The position numbers were made by a program, and so were the translations under genes. 64,000 nucleotides of DNA, taken from the NCBI RefSeq assembly GCF_036324505.1, contig NC_086349.1, forward strand, positions 20,106,247 to 20,170,246, written 5' to 3'. How positions within the stretch are numbered: position 1 is the first letter of the stretch; each line of letters begins with the position of its first letter. The notes beneath the pieces were generated by a model. The model searched no databases, had not been told where the DNA came from, and saw only the letters and a program-made list of their open reading frames with translations. The stretch comes from Eleginops maclovinus. Taxonomy: Eukaryota; Chordata; Actinopteri; Perciformes; Eleginopidae. Shown here one piece after another: positions 32,261-45,000 of this stretch.

Positions 32261-33021
32261 CTCTAAAGTATGATGATGTGCTTCATCTGGGGTAATGAAT
32301 TTGTCGATTGACAGAAAATATATATTTTTTTAGCACAATATGGTATTCAATTATCAAAGAAACCAAATTATAGGGATTCACTTTTTGTCTGATGTGATGG
32401 TAAACTATCTTTGGGTTTTGATTGTTTATCAGTCATCACATTGGACCTCTTTCATAATCTAGAGTGGGCACTCGGCAGGGGGACACAATGAAGATTTACT
32501 GTTGAATTGCATTATGGTAAATGTAGGATCCAGCTTTCTTGAGAGTTTACGATGTCTGGGCCTGGTCCTTTTTTGAAAAAGTCTTCCCAACCTTTTTGGA
32601 AGTGTAATAGTCTACTAAATTATGGGAGTAGCCCTTTAAATCATTACAGTTTAACTCTACACAGTATCCTAGAACGTTTTTTTGCCACTTTCCAATTGGT
32701 CAAAGCATGGACCCCTGCATATTTCTAGCGTTTTAAACTCAGCCCACTTTCTAGGTGCCCGAAATTTGTTTTGCCTGAGCGGTCTGTCTCCCTCACTCTC
32801 CTCCTCACCCCCTCACCCCTGTGTGCAGTCAGTGAGCCACTTTGAGTTCAGCCCCTTCGGCTGGAGGCTCGGGTTTATCTGGACGCAAAGAGGAAGCCAT
32901 TCAGGAGTTTTGCGCCGTAAGGTAAAGAGAGGATCCGTGCCGTCGTTGGGGGGGAGAGAGAGAGAGGAACGGGAACCGGGGTTTTGACCTTTTCCGCATA
33001 ATCTCGGATTTGTGAGGAGAC

Positions 33022-36000
33022 ATGGCGGTGTTGTCTGCACTTTGGGTGCTCTTACTGTGCCAGCTTTTGACATCATCCTCAGCCCAGGTAAGGATTGCAT
33101 CCCCTCAGTTAGCCGGCTGATCTTGTCTTAATGCGGATGTTAGTTTATGCTGATAGCGTTTAAAGTTTATTAACTTGCCAAAGGTAAATGTCACCTGTGG
33201 GCCCATATATTGATAATGAATGTGTAGATGGTGATGACAATGCCCTCTTTTACAGCTGCTTAAGCCCTGACCTGCATTCTTGATACTTTCCAACATAAAA
33301 CCTGATGCTTACTCTGATGTTTTGCACTCCTTACTCTTCTTGTATAATTATCGTTGAGTGGATGTTAGTATATCGTCTCTGGTTTTGCAGGCCTATTTTC
33401 TCTCTCATATCAGTCTAATTGTGTGCAGGTGGCTGTGCCTATCGCATTATTTGGTGAAATTGGGGTTATGTTTTCCCCTGAACCTGTGGAATGCACGAAT
33501 TGGAGATCAGTGCCCTTGCACACAATGCCACCTCTGTTCGCTCAGGCTCCCTGGAGCAGGAGCTCAATTAGAAAGACCTCAGTAGAAAACATTTATTTTG
33601 TTTAGATAAACTATGAATTACTGATGTATTTGCATCTTCATAGAAAAGTAGTTTTTATAAATCTACTTAAGCCTTCATTAAGTGCTTAAGGGGAAATCTA
33701 AAGCGTCTGTACACTTGGCTATGTGCATCATGGTTTGCAATTGAATTGAGCATCTCTAGTTACATGTTTAGAAATATTTAACTTTCTTGATTTTGTGGCA
33801 AGTTTTTACCATGGCCAAGTAAAACAACCTTTCCTCATCTTCTCTATGTTGTCACACCACCACCACCACCACCCATGCAATTTCTACATTATTTGTGATG
33901 TTGAGAGGCTGCATGATACTACTCAGTTAGAGATGCCTGATTTTGATTATTAATTTTGTTACAGAGACCGGGCCCCAGAGGAGCCACTGGGCCACAAGGA
34001 CCCCCAGGGCCAGAAGGAAAGGATGGCACCGATGTGAGTTGACTAGATTGCTAAAGCTTATTTTTACTTTAAGCTAGTGTGCCTTATAATGTATGCTTAA
34101 GATTCAACCAACTCCTGTGAGTAGGCAAATGGGTATCCCCTCTTTTGAACGGGGGTTCTCTGTTTTGAGTAATAACTGATTATTATTATTTCATGAAAAA
34201 ATTGGCTGTCGAATGAAATATGATGATCCACCCTCAAAATATTTGTAAATGTGTGCCACATTCTCTTAAATCATAGTTTGCACTGAGTTGGGCTCAGTTG
34301 CTTCACATCTTTGTCATATAGTATTTAGAACAACCCCCCCAGTTACTTATGCCAGAAAGTGTTTTCATTGTGCATAAATGTGGCTGAAATGTGTGTAGAT
34401 GTTACTTTTTATCGCATTGACTCCTCCCAAAGTCCCTCCTACACGTATGAAATCATAACCATGCATAACAGGTAGGCAGGGTTTAAGGGTGTCAACTAAA
34501 TGGAGTTGGTATTGAAAAAAGCTATCCCTTCACTTTCAACCTATCAAAGCTTAGATTGTATTCATAATGTGGACGGCTTTTCTTCTTTATTTTGCAATGT
34601 CCTATCAGTGAGCCTAATTTGTGTAGGCAATCATGTGTCTTGTCAATAAATGCGGACAACACAATAACAATCATCTGAAATGTAAGGGGTCTTACTGTTT
34701 TACGAAGTTTGCTGTTATAAAGGGTGTTCTTATATGGTTAAAAATGGAGGTGATGAAAGGAAATTTAATTATGGGTTAGCCAATTTAAAAGAAAACTTGG
34801 GTAACAAGGTTAACCCTTTATATCCTTGACATTCATGTCTTTGATTTTTGTCAAACTTTCTATTTTAAATGAAGAACGACATTGTGAATATTGTATAGCC
34901 TTTTCAGGAAGTCTTTAGTTGTGATTATTTTTGTGACTGCAGTTAGGCACACAGAGGGCCCATTCATACATTCCCCAACCCGGTGAGACCATCTAGAGTT
35001 TCTCCTCACACCTCCTCCCTGCCCCTCAGCCCCCTGCACAAACCAAACTGAAGCCTTCATCATGTGAGCGGTCGGCAGCGGGTCGGTTTAGTGGTGTTTG
35101 TTCTTCCCCCAGTCTCTGCTGAAGCTAAACAGCACAACCTTTTTACTTATAGGGCTCACTGCTCTAGGTTCTGTTGTTGGTATTACACTGAAGCGATTGA
35201 GGGATTTTAACCCAAAACTCTGTCCTTACAGTTGAACACTGTCGTCTCCAGAAATATTTAGGTGAATGAATAGGCTGCACGTTTTGTCAGGCTATGATAT
35301 ATAGTTTCCTCCTTTTTCATTAACAGGGCAAAGATGGACCTGCTGGACTGCCGGGCAAAGCAGTAAGTATTACCAACCAGTCAAGTCAGTTTTAATTGGT
35401 GACTGTATTAAAATAAACATGTCAACATTTCAGCGAGGCCCTGCAAAATGCTATTTAGGTTTTCTTTGAACAATCCTCTTGACTTACAAATATAACAGTG
35501 TTTAATAAGTTCAACCTGTTTATCAGTGTGCCCAATTTAGAACTAAAAACCTATTGCAACTCCTAAACTTCACCACCAGTTCACACACGCATTAAACCCT
35601 GATACAGAAAGAGAATTGATGTCCTCCCAATGCAATGAGCCAGGCACACGGGAAAGTTGTTTTATGTGAAAATATGTCAATACAAACAATTAAATCACAA
35701 CAAAAATCACAAAATTGCTGTTCCCCTGCCTTCTGACAGGTGAAATTACAATACTCTCCCTCTTTCTGACTCTTACCCCTGCCAATTTCTGTACAGTCAG
35801 ATAGGGAAACACACCCGTAAAGTGCTTTTATGGAGCAATTCATGTTGTTCATATACATTTTTTTCTTGAGCACTATTTGACCAATCTTTATCTGTGTAGG
35901 GTCCCAAAGGGAAAGCAGGAATACCAGGGGAAGCAGGAAAATCAGGCCTGCCAGGACTACCAGGAGTAGACGTAAGTGTCTAATACACACACACAGACCA

Positions 36001-39000
36001 CCTTTACACTACCAACACACCATGTTTTGTCTCCGTCAATCGATTTAAGGATGTAAAGCCTAATCGTCTCTGTTATAAATGTGAAATAACTATCGGCTGA
36101 TGTTTAAAATAACACGAGCAGCGCACGTGATGTTAACAGAGATATTTGCTTGCTCTTCAGGGTTTGACAGGTCCTGATGGCCCTGCTGGGAAGGATGGAC
36201 CCCCAGGGGAAGCCGTAAGTGTGTCTTACTCTTTTGATCTTGCAGAGGATACTCTTAAGGATGCACCCAATTTAGTTTTTAAGAGCTTATCCACTTTAAC
36301 CTGCCCCCCCCATTAATAAACCAGTTGAAGTCAGCCATGAGTAAGATACATGTAGGCACAGACCTGTTCGTTTGGTGCTGCTATATGAAGATGTTTATAG
36401 GAGGATCTAACAGGGACATGGCCAGTGTTTCCTCAGTCAGCACTGATTTGTCTAGACAGTTCTCCCTCCTGGTGGGAATATTTTTAATGAGGGATCAGAA
36501 TGGGATTTACTTCTTGCTGCTCTCCTAATCCGGCCCGGAATGCTAAATGTTTCCCACCAACCTGTTGGACTGTAGGGGAAGATCTGCCACCCCGGTGCTG
36601 AGGGAGCGTGGTTTTATCATCTGAGAGACACAAAAGACGACAGAATTATCACATGTTCATACAGTATGCAGTAGGAGGACGTTTATTTCTCACATGTAAT
36701 ATTAAGTTATACAAGTATAAAGATTGAGGGACTTCTGCTGTGAAACTGCAAATTCACTGTCAGGACAGATAACCCCTCCGGCTCTGAGCTAATTAGCCAA
36801 CCTAATGAGGAAACTGGCATCAACCAGTGTCCATAATTACTCAGATTACTGCACTGTCACGGCTGGTTCATAGTGCAGGATCACAATGTTGGAGTTGTTT
36901 GAGACGGAGCATAAACTGGTGTAAGTAGTAATCAGCTAACAACAATGACTGTTTATTTTCTCAATTCAGATTAAGTGATGTATTCTAGGTCATTTCAGGC
37001 TAACTCACATCCATTGTTTGAAATGTGTGTGCCCCAGTGTACTTTGTTGTCTCGTTTGCACACTGAGGAATGCAGTGAATAAATAACACCACTGCGTTAG
37101 GACTGTTTTCTTTTGCCCTCTCACCTCTGAGACAGCACAAATACAGCTGTGAAGGAGGTAAACAAAGAGTTACAGAAGGAAGAGAAATGGTCATGGGGGG
37201 TTAGTCAGGAGGAGCAACACCAGAAACCACAATGTAACAGTTTTTTCTACGAACGATTTTGTAGAAGTAGTTTGTTTTTAACGGCAGAAATAATTAATGA
37301 CGTGAAACCTTAACTGAAGTTAGTAAAGGAAAGAAGAAGACATACGCCGAACAAGTATCCGACCAAAAATGCTTGGAGATGCCCAGATGACCTTATGTGT
37401 AACTAGAAATTTGATTGCAATTATTGCCAAATATTTGAGATCTTCCACTTATTTATGACATACAGCTGAAAAAAAAAATCTAAATTCTTTTGATTCATTG
37501 ATTATTACTTGTCATATATTGTTAAAACTCTCCTTTTCTCTTATTGTGTCTATAGGTGGAATGTGACTAGTAGTTATGTCAGGCACAACAGACCCTTATC
37601 GTACGCAAGCCTTATAGAAATAACCCTTACAATAACTCGGAAAGAGCTGTTGAATGAAATCCATAAGTGGTAGGCTGAATAAACATACTTCCTCTGACAA
37701 CATATTAATCTGTTAAAGTTTTAATAGTACAACAAGGAAGAAAAACAAAAAATTGTTCCATTATGTCCACACATAGATCAGGATCATGTTCAAAGAGTTT
37801 AGGATTTCACGGCTTTTTTGGTTTGATTACGTCAGAGAGGTTGATGTGAGATTTTGCCTTCTTCTCTCCAGGGTGACGCTGGGCCTGCCGGGCCACCTGG
37901 AGCTCCTGTAAGTACACCACATACTATGCAACACCTAAGAAACATCACAGAGAATCTCAGCAGTTGCTCCTTAATGTTACAGTGATCATATTATCCCTGA
38001 AGACACCTTTTACACATTTCCAATAAGAGTCCATGCTGAACTTTCAGGATGTTTAACAAAGAAAAGAAAGGAAAAATTACTAAAGCAGGACCAAACTGTA
38101 CAGTCAACAGAGAATATCTGATCCAGCTCACCCTCTCTGTCATCCAAACTCCGTCATAAGACAGGTGGACTAAATACCATTAAACCACGCACACAATTGC
38201 AAGATGTGAACCGAGAACAAATGTGTGTGGTTTTAACCATGATAATAATAATAAAACACCCAAAAAATGATTTGGCTACACACCCCTGACCCTTTCACCA
38301 AATACTTTCACTGCATAGGAGAATTTCATGCTTGGAATTCAAATGCTGCACTTGTAAAATCAGGCCTCTAATAAACCAGGTTTAAGTAGCCCCTGGATTC
38401 TATACAGTTAACACTTACCGTCTGAACAGCACACAACCATCTGAGCGCAGGTCACAAAACCACTTCCTGCAGAAAACACATGGCGAATCTTCCAGAAAAT
38501 GCAAACCAGACCCAAGAATAGCAGCTGTGGTAACAAAGCGTGAAGCCAAACCAGCACACAGCTGCAACACTCCAACTAATCAGCACCAAAACAACCAACA
38601 CCTGCGCCGGCCAGCACCTGCAGTACACGGCCAGTTACACTACCAACCAATGGGCCATAGCAAAAGGGAGACACTTCATTTGAATATTAGAAAAAAAAGG
38701 CTTAATTTAATAAAATAAAACCAAATTAGAACAAATTATAAACTGACAATAATATTTGTACTGTGGGGTTGGAATCAGTAGCATGTTTGGTGCATAGTGG
38801 AGGATTTGTGTGTCAGTGTTTTGAATAGGTTTAGATAATCAGTGAGCTGCAGGCAAGGGCTTAACATCCGTAGGGACATAATAACAACAACAACATCGTA
38901 GTTTAACACCTGTATCTACAATGAAATAAATAATGTACACCTTAGTAGATCAACGACTACAATGGCCGACCAGTTTTTGTGTATTATTCATTTCCATATA

Positions 39001-42000
39001 AACGTTTGCTGCAGTGCAGGGTATAAGGGAAATGGAATGGGTTAGACAGGATCGGAGGGGCTGCAAAGCACAGACATCAAATATTGGTGGCGACCATTCT
39101 GATTGATCAAAATATTATAAACCAACCTATGTCTACGGGGAGTAGAGACACAGGTTAGTTGAACTCCAGCTGACACCACGGTAATCACAACGGCACATTA
39201 TATATAATCTGCAGTTTTCTCTGATCTATCTGGACTGTAAAGGCGCATCTCTAGTTCACAGCAATAACCTGAGGTAACCTTCAAAGCGGATTCAATGCAG
39301 CAACACATCCCGTGGTGGATATTGATGCTGTGAGTAAATCTAATCATCCTCTTGGTGTTTGTGACTTAATTTGCCCTCCTGTGTCTTCCGTAGGGCAGAG
39401 GGAGACCAGGCGCTGCAGTGAGTACACGTTACTCTCTTTTCATATCACTCCTATGAGCAGAAAGATGGATATTTTGATGTATTCCTATCGTCTTTACATA
39501 ATACAATATCTACTTTGCATCCTGGAAAAGTGTTCTTGTACATAAAATTACAAATCCTTTCACTGATTGTGTGTTATATATCTACTCTGCACTTTGATGT
39601 CATGCCAACACTCGGTGTCTTTTGTTTTCAGGGACTTCCTGGAACCAACGGGTTGTCAGGCGGAGTCGGACCCCACGGTCCAGCGGTGAGTATCTGTCTG
39701 ATCTCTACAATTACACTTCTTCTCGTCATTTTCAGTCACATCCTGTTCAATTGAGATTTGTGTTATCTTTTATAGATTTAGGTATGATTAAATACTTAAT
39801 TTGCTACAAATAACTACATTTTGGTGAACATTTGCAGCAATATTCATACACAAGCCTCTGCAGTTAACAGTAAATGTGATAGTGATTGGGATGCAGGTGT
39901 GTTTTGATTTTTTTACCCTCAGCTAAACATTGCCCTAAATTTCCCTTAAATCATATTTTGATCATTCAATTCTTATACTTGCTCAATATCAGAAGATGCT
40001 TAAGTATTATTAGCAGTATTGGGAAGGTATTTTATTGTGTGGGTCAGAATTCATCTTGCGGGGTTAGCATTAAAAATACAGGTACTATACTATACAGAAA
40101 TACAGCAAGGTGTCAAAAAGAGTATACACACAAACTATTTACCACCTTTTGTAATGTGATTTCTAATTTAGGAAGTTAGAGTTCCCCTCCAAAGTTTAAA
40201 GACATGCTTGGAATAATAATTTGAATCTGAGTGAACAGCCATGTTATAAATTCTACTGTATCTTTTTCGACCTTATTAAGGGATTCAGAATCAATATGCA
40301 CATATTTTTGACTTAAAAGCTTTACTAACAAGATATCTCCTGCTTCACTGAAATGTCTGCTGTCAGTGTGCTTGAGGTTTTTAATTAGCATACCATTACA
40401 AGTTGTAGTGTCACCAAACCGCTCAGAGGTACATGTCCTAAACTCAGATTTAAGTGAGCACAGAGAAACCTTCCCACTTTTTAAAAAGCGTTCAAGTGTC
40501 ACCTTTTCTAAACGCCAAGTGTTACTTTAAAACTGCAACTGATTATTATGACTGAGAGCAGGTGACCTTTCCCAGCTGTGATATGGATAAATGAAAAGCT
40601 GAAAGTTCACATCACTTGTTTTAAATTAAGCTGAAGATGGGTTAGGGTTAATAATCTTGGTGCTATCTATCTGTTTCTCAGGGTCCTGAAGGTCTTCCAG
40701 GACTTCCCGGACCCCCTGGCCCTGATGGACCACCAGTAAGTGCAGCTATCATTTAATACTTGCTCACTGGTGCTGCTGCTGTGGTCATTGACTCTGATAA
40801 CCTGCTGTTTGCTGTTTCACAAGATCCTTCCCAATTTGGAATGAATGGCTGTGCTTCAGGGAGGCAGGGATGTGTCAACATTTTTCAAATGTTAATGTGG
40901 GTTGTTAATCCTCCCTCTTTTCAGGGTTTTCCCGGTACTCTTCAGGATCTTAGCGGTGACCTTCTGGTAAGCTTTTCAATCATGCACCTGTGAGAGCATC
41001 ATAATGAGAGCAAGCTGAAGATGCATAGGATGAGTTAAGGTGCTTACTGTGTCATCTCTGTCCTCTGCAGTGCCCTGCTATCTGCCCCTCTGGTCCCTCT
41101 GGTCCTTCTGGTATGCCAGGATTCAAGGTAAATACACTTTCTGTTATGGTTCCTGTTTGATTTGTTGTCATGCTGCAGCCTCACAACACATGTCCTCATG
41201 CACACTCATCATGTCTGTATTCTATTCTGCTCTTGTAGGGTCACACGGGGCATAAAGGTGACAAGGGAGAGCTTGGGAAAAATGGAGAGAAGGTGAGTTC
41301 ATTGTGCTACAAATATATCTTTTTTGGCTGCTTTCAGTATATAGTTAATACAACAATTGAAATAACCGTGTGCACAATATTTGTTTCATAGTTTTTCCTA
41401 CGTCTGCTCAGGAGGTCAGGTTTTTGTTTTGATTCGGTCTGTTTGTCCGTTTCCCGACAGGATTACGGGAGAAAAAAAAAGCTTGCTTGATTTGAATTTA
41501 ATCCTAATCATGGGGTTGTTACAGAAATTATGTTTCACATTAGTTAACATTAACATTTAGGGCATGGCCTTGGCAAAGGTCTGTGCTAAACGAGAGCCCT
41601 TGTTGTTACTAAACAACTTATCCTAACTTTCCTCTCTGTCTCTAGGGTGACGCTGGACCATCTGGCCCACCAGGTATTCCTGGGACTGTGGGTCTTCAGG
41701 TGAGTTACATAAAGATGATTCACAACTTGCGTCACTTTTCACGTGTTACCCACATAGAAGTTTGGTCCATCAGAAAGTACTGCTGTCCAACGCAGTTTTG
41801 AGAAACTATCTGATTTGTTTATGATGTTTTAAAGTGCCTCTGACGATGTGTTTCAGGGTCCACGTGGTCTCCGAGGTTTACAAGGCACAATGGGATCTGT
41901 AGGAGACAGAGTAAGTTATCTTATAGAATGACCACTGCGTCTTCATTCAGCTTCTTATCCGCCACAATGCAGCCACCTAACATATGTGTACTTACAGTTG

Positions 42001-45000
42001 GATTCCTTTGACTTATCTTTGTCTCTAGGGCCTGCCTGGTTTCCGAGGAAAACATGGCATTGTCGGCGTCATTGGAAAGACAGTGAGTCTCTCCTTGTTT
42101 GTAGCACATCTGAAACAAAAAAAGTCTTTGGTGATAATTAACAGCCAGGATACACGGCTGGTCCCATCAATGAATAGCTGTGTGTGTTTCATCTGATGTC
42201 TCCAGGGTGACGCCGGAGAAAGGGGACCACAGGGATTCAGAGGACCCAAAGGAGAAATTGTAAGAAGAAGACTTTAATTAAGCTTCACGATTATATACAA
42301 AGAAGTATAAATGACACGTTAATGTATCTTTCAACAGGGTAAAATTGGTCCCAAAGGAGGCCCTGGGGGATCCGGACCCAAAGGAGAGCCTGTAGGTGTA
42401 ACTCTGTCTATAAATTATACATGTTTAATATACACCACCTCTCAGTAACACGAGGATCATATTTGATGTTTTCTACAGGGTATTCCTGGCAGAGATGGCA
42501 AAGATGGTACGCAAGGATTAGATGGCGAGAAGGTAAGTTGCTCTCGTATCTCGTTATGCTTTTTGGTTTAAATTTGTTGAGTTAATTTAAGTGATTGTGT
42601 GAGTGAAGCTGATGTCAGTGTTGTCTGTGCTGATAGGGTGATGCTGGTCGCCATGGGGTTGTTGGAGAGAAAGGACCAAATGGACTTCCTGTGAGTATTT
42701 TGAAATAGACTTGGGTGTTTCCTGTCAAATTAAAATAAAGGAAATCATTTAAATGCACAGTCAGTTATCTAAGTCTAAGTAGTGGTTGGATTAAAGCCTC
42801 TTTATTCTTCTGTTCCAGGGTCTTCAAGGAAAGGCTGGAACAAAGGGGTCTAAAGGAGGAGTTGTGAGTATAAAAACAAAGTCGAAACAGACTTTAAACT
42901 GATTAGAGAACCATGCAATTTTAATTTCTTCCTTCTTTTTCATCAGGGTGATCCAGGGAAAATCGGTGAGACAGGACCCTCTGGAGAGCCAGGTATTCCT
43001 GTATGTATCTGATGGGCTTTTTTGGGGGGTATTATCAGGTCACAGTCTCTTTGACATGTCATTTAACCCCACAATGTTGCATTTGGACTCTAAGCCTTCC
43101 TGACCAGTCCACACCATCTGTCCTCTCCTTTAGGGTGACATCGGCATCCCAGGAGAGAGGGGGTTATCAGGACCCAGAGGAGTGGCTGTAAGTTAATGTC
43201 CACACTACAGACTAAGGTGTATTGTTGTCAAATTGCTGCTCTGCTTATTTAGCTAGAAATAATTCATAAGCATCTACTACATGGAATTTATAAATAATAT
43301 TTTGCCTCATTTGGAAGCCAATTGATTAGACTTACTGCTGCACAGATGGTCTGCTAAAATCAACCAATTTACAGACTTTACAACATTTCAAAGTGCACTG
43401 TCCTTATAACCAGCATTTATGTAAAGAGCATCAGTCTTAGGCCACAATGCATAGCAGCATACAGTCTGAGATAAAAGTAGAAAAGCAGGATAAGAAACTA
43501 CTGCCCTTCAGAGTTAATGATATTCCACTGCGGCTGATACAGTGGCTTGCTAAGTTAGTAATGAAGGGCCAGTGATGAGAGCAGGTATTCATAAGGGAGG
43601 AATTTATAAACAGGAAGGTCATTGTTTTTCCCATCAAGCCCTGTGGCGAGGGAAAAAATGAGATAAAACAACATGGGAATTACACTTCTCTCAAACACTG
43701 CACTGCATAATGAATCATGTCGTCCTCAACCTTTATACCAATGTTTTTTAGTTCTGACTCTCTGAATAAAATCAATATCCAGTTTGTTTTATTACTGTAA
43801 GCTCTTCCTAGTTTGATAGCTAGACTATATCTGTGTCCAACAGGGAGGAATTGGACCAGTGGGAAACATTGGATCCCAGGGAGTGAAAGGTTTCCAGGTC
43901 AGTTGTACGACATTACCAACTATTGTCAGGTTATTTATTTTTTGGTAAACTCACTGGCTGTGTGTGTTTGTGTGTCTGTGTGTTTCTTTCATGAACTACA
44001 GGGGGTAAGCGGATCCCTGGGCGATCCCGGTCTTCCAGGTCCAACAGGAATCCGTGGAGAGTTTGGCGAAAGGGTGAGTTTGACGTGTGTGACGATATGA
44101 AATGTGCCCCAGGGTTTAACGTCATGTAATGTAATCCATGTTAACGAAAATGGCTGCGACTTTATTATAGTACTAAAAATATACTCCCGCCTTTATTACC
44201 AATATTTATTTTCTTGAATAACATTTGTGCTTAATATGTTTTAAACATAACACATCTTTTGTAATGTCCCAGAGATTATTAGTCCGCTATCATAGAAGAC
44301 CAAGAAATCAAGAACAAATTCAAAAAAAATAAACATCTTTCTGATGATCCAGACAACTATGGGAAAAACAGAGCCGTGCATCTTCAGGGGAAATTATATT
44401 ATGCATTTATTCTACAAGAATATAGGAAATATAACCAAACAATGTGCATTAACTCTAGGTCTTTATCAGGCTATATATATATTCAACTGCATTTTCACAA
44501 TTTTTTCCAACACTCCCAAAATGTTGACATATTTTTGACTATTTTTTCAGTCGTCAATTAACTAATAGTTCCAGCTCTAACACATCAGGTAAAATCCCTA
44601 AAAGAAATCTACATTAAAAAGCCAAATTAGACAGACATAAAATCAAACGTCTCTGCACCCCAGCAAATCTAAATGCAAACGCAGACAGATATGTAACTAT
44701 CCAGGTACTGTATGTCAATACCCAGGTCATCCCCTCCTCAGTCTTAGTGGTATGAACTCAGACTGCAGCCAGGAGAAACTCAAACACAAAAAGGCCTCCT
44801 GTTCAGAATCTGAGGACAGAACAAAGCCTGTCTTTATGCCGCTCCTGGTTCCCCTCTTCGAGCCCACCTTACTTCCCTTCATCCCCCTTCCTTCTGCACA
44901 GCCAGCTTCTACAAATATCTCGACATGGCTCTCATTTATTCTCTCCCTCTCTCCTTTTTCAACCTTTTAGGGTCCAGTTGGTGCTTCTGGAGCTAAAGGA

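Larger units (their letters stand above)
30084..33021. other. ogfr 3' untranslated region, intergenic DNA and col9a3 5' leader
   Basis: The ogfr 3' untranslated region probably runs to about 31,420. A hAT-type element occupies 31,910-32,260. The col9a3 promoter and leader should lie in about 32,700-33,021, which is more GC-rich and contains a G-run and a GA-repeat immediately before the start codon. No additional gene is supported. Confidence 0.55.
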
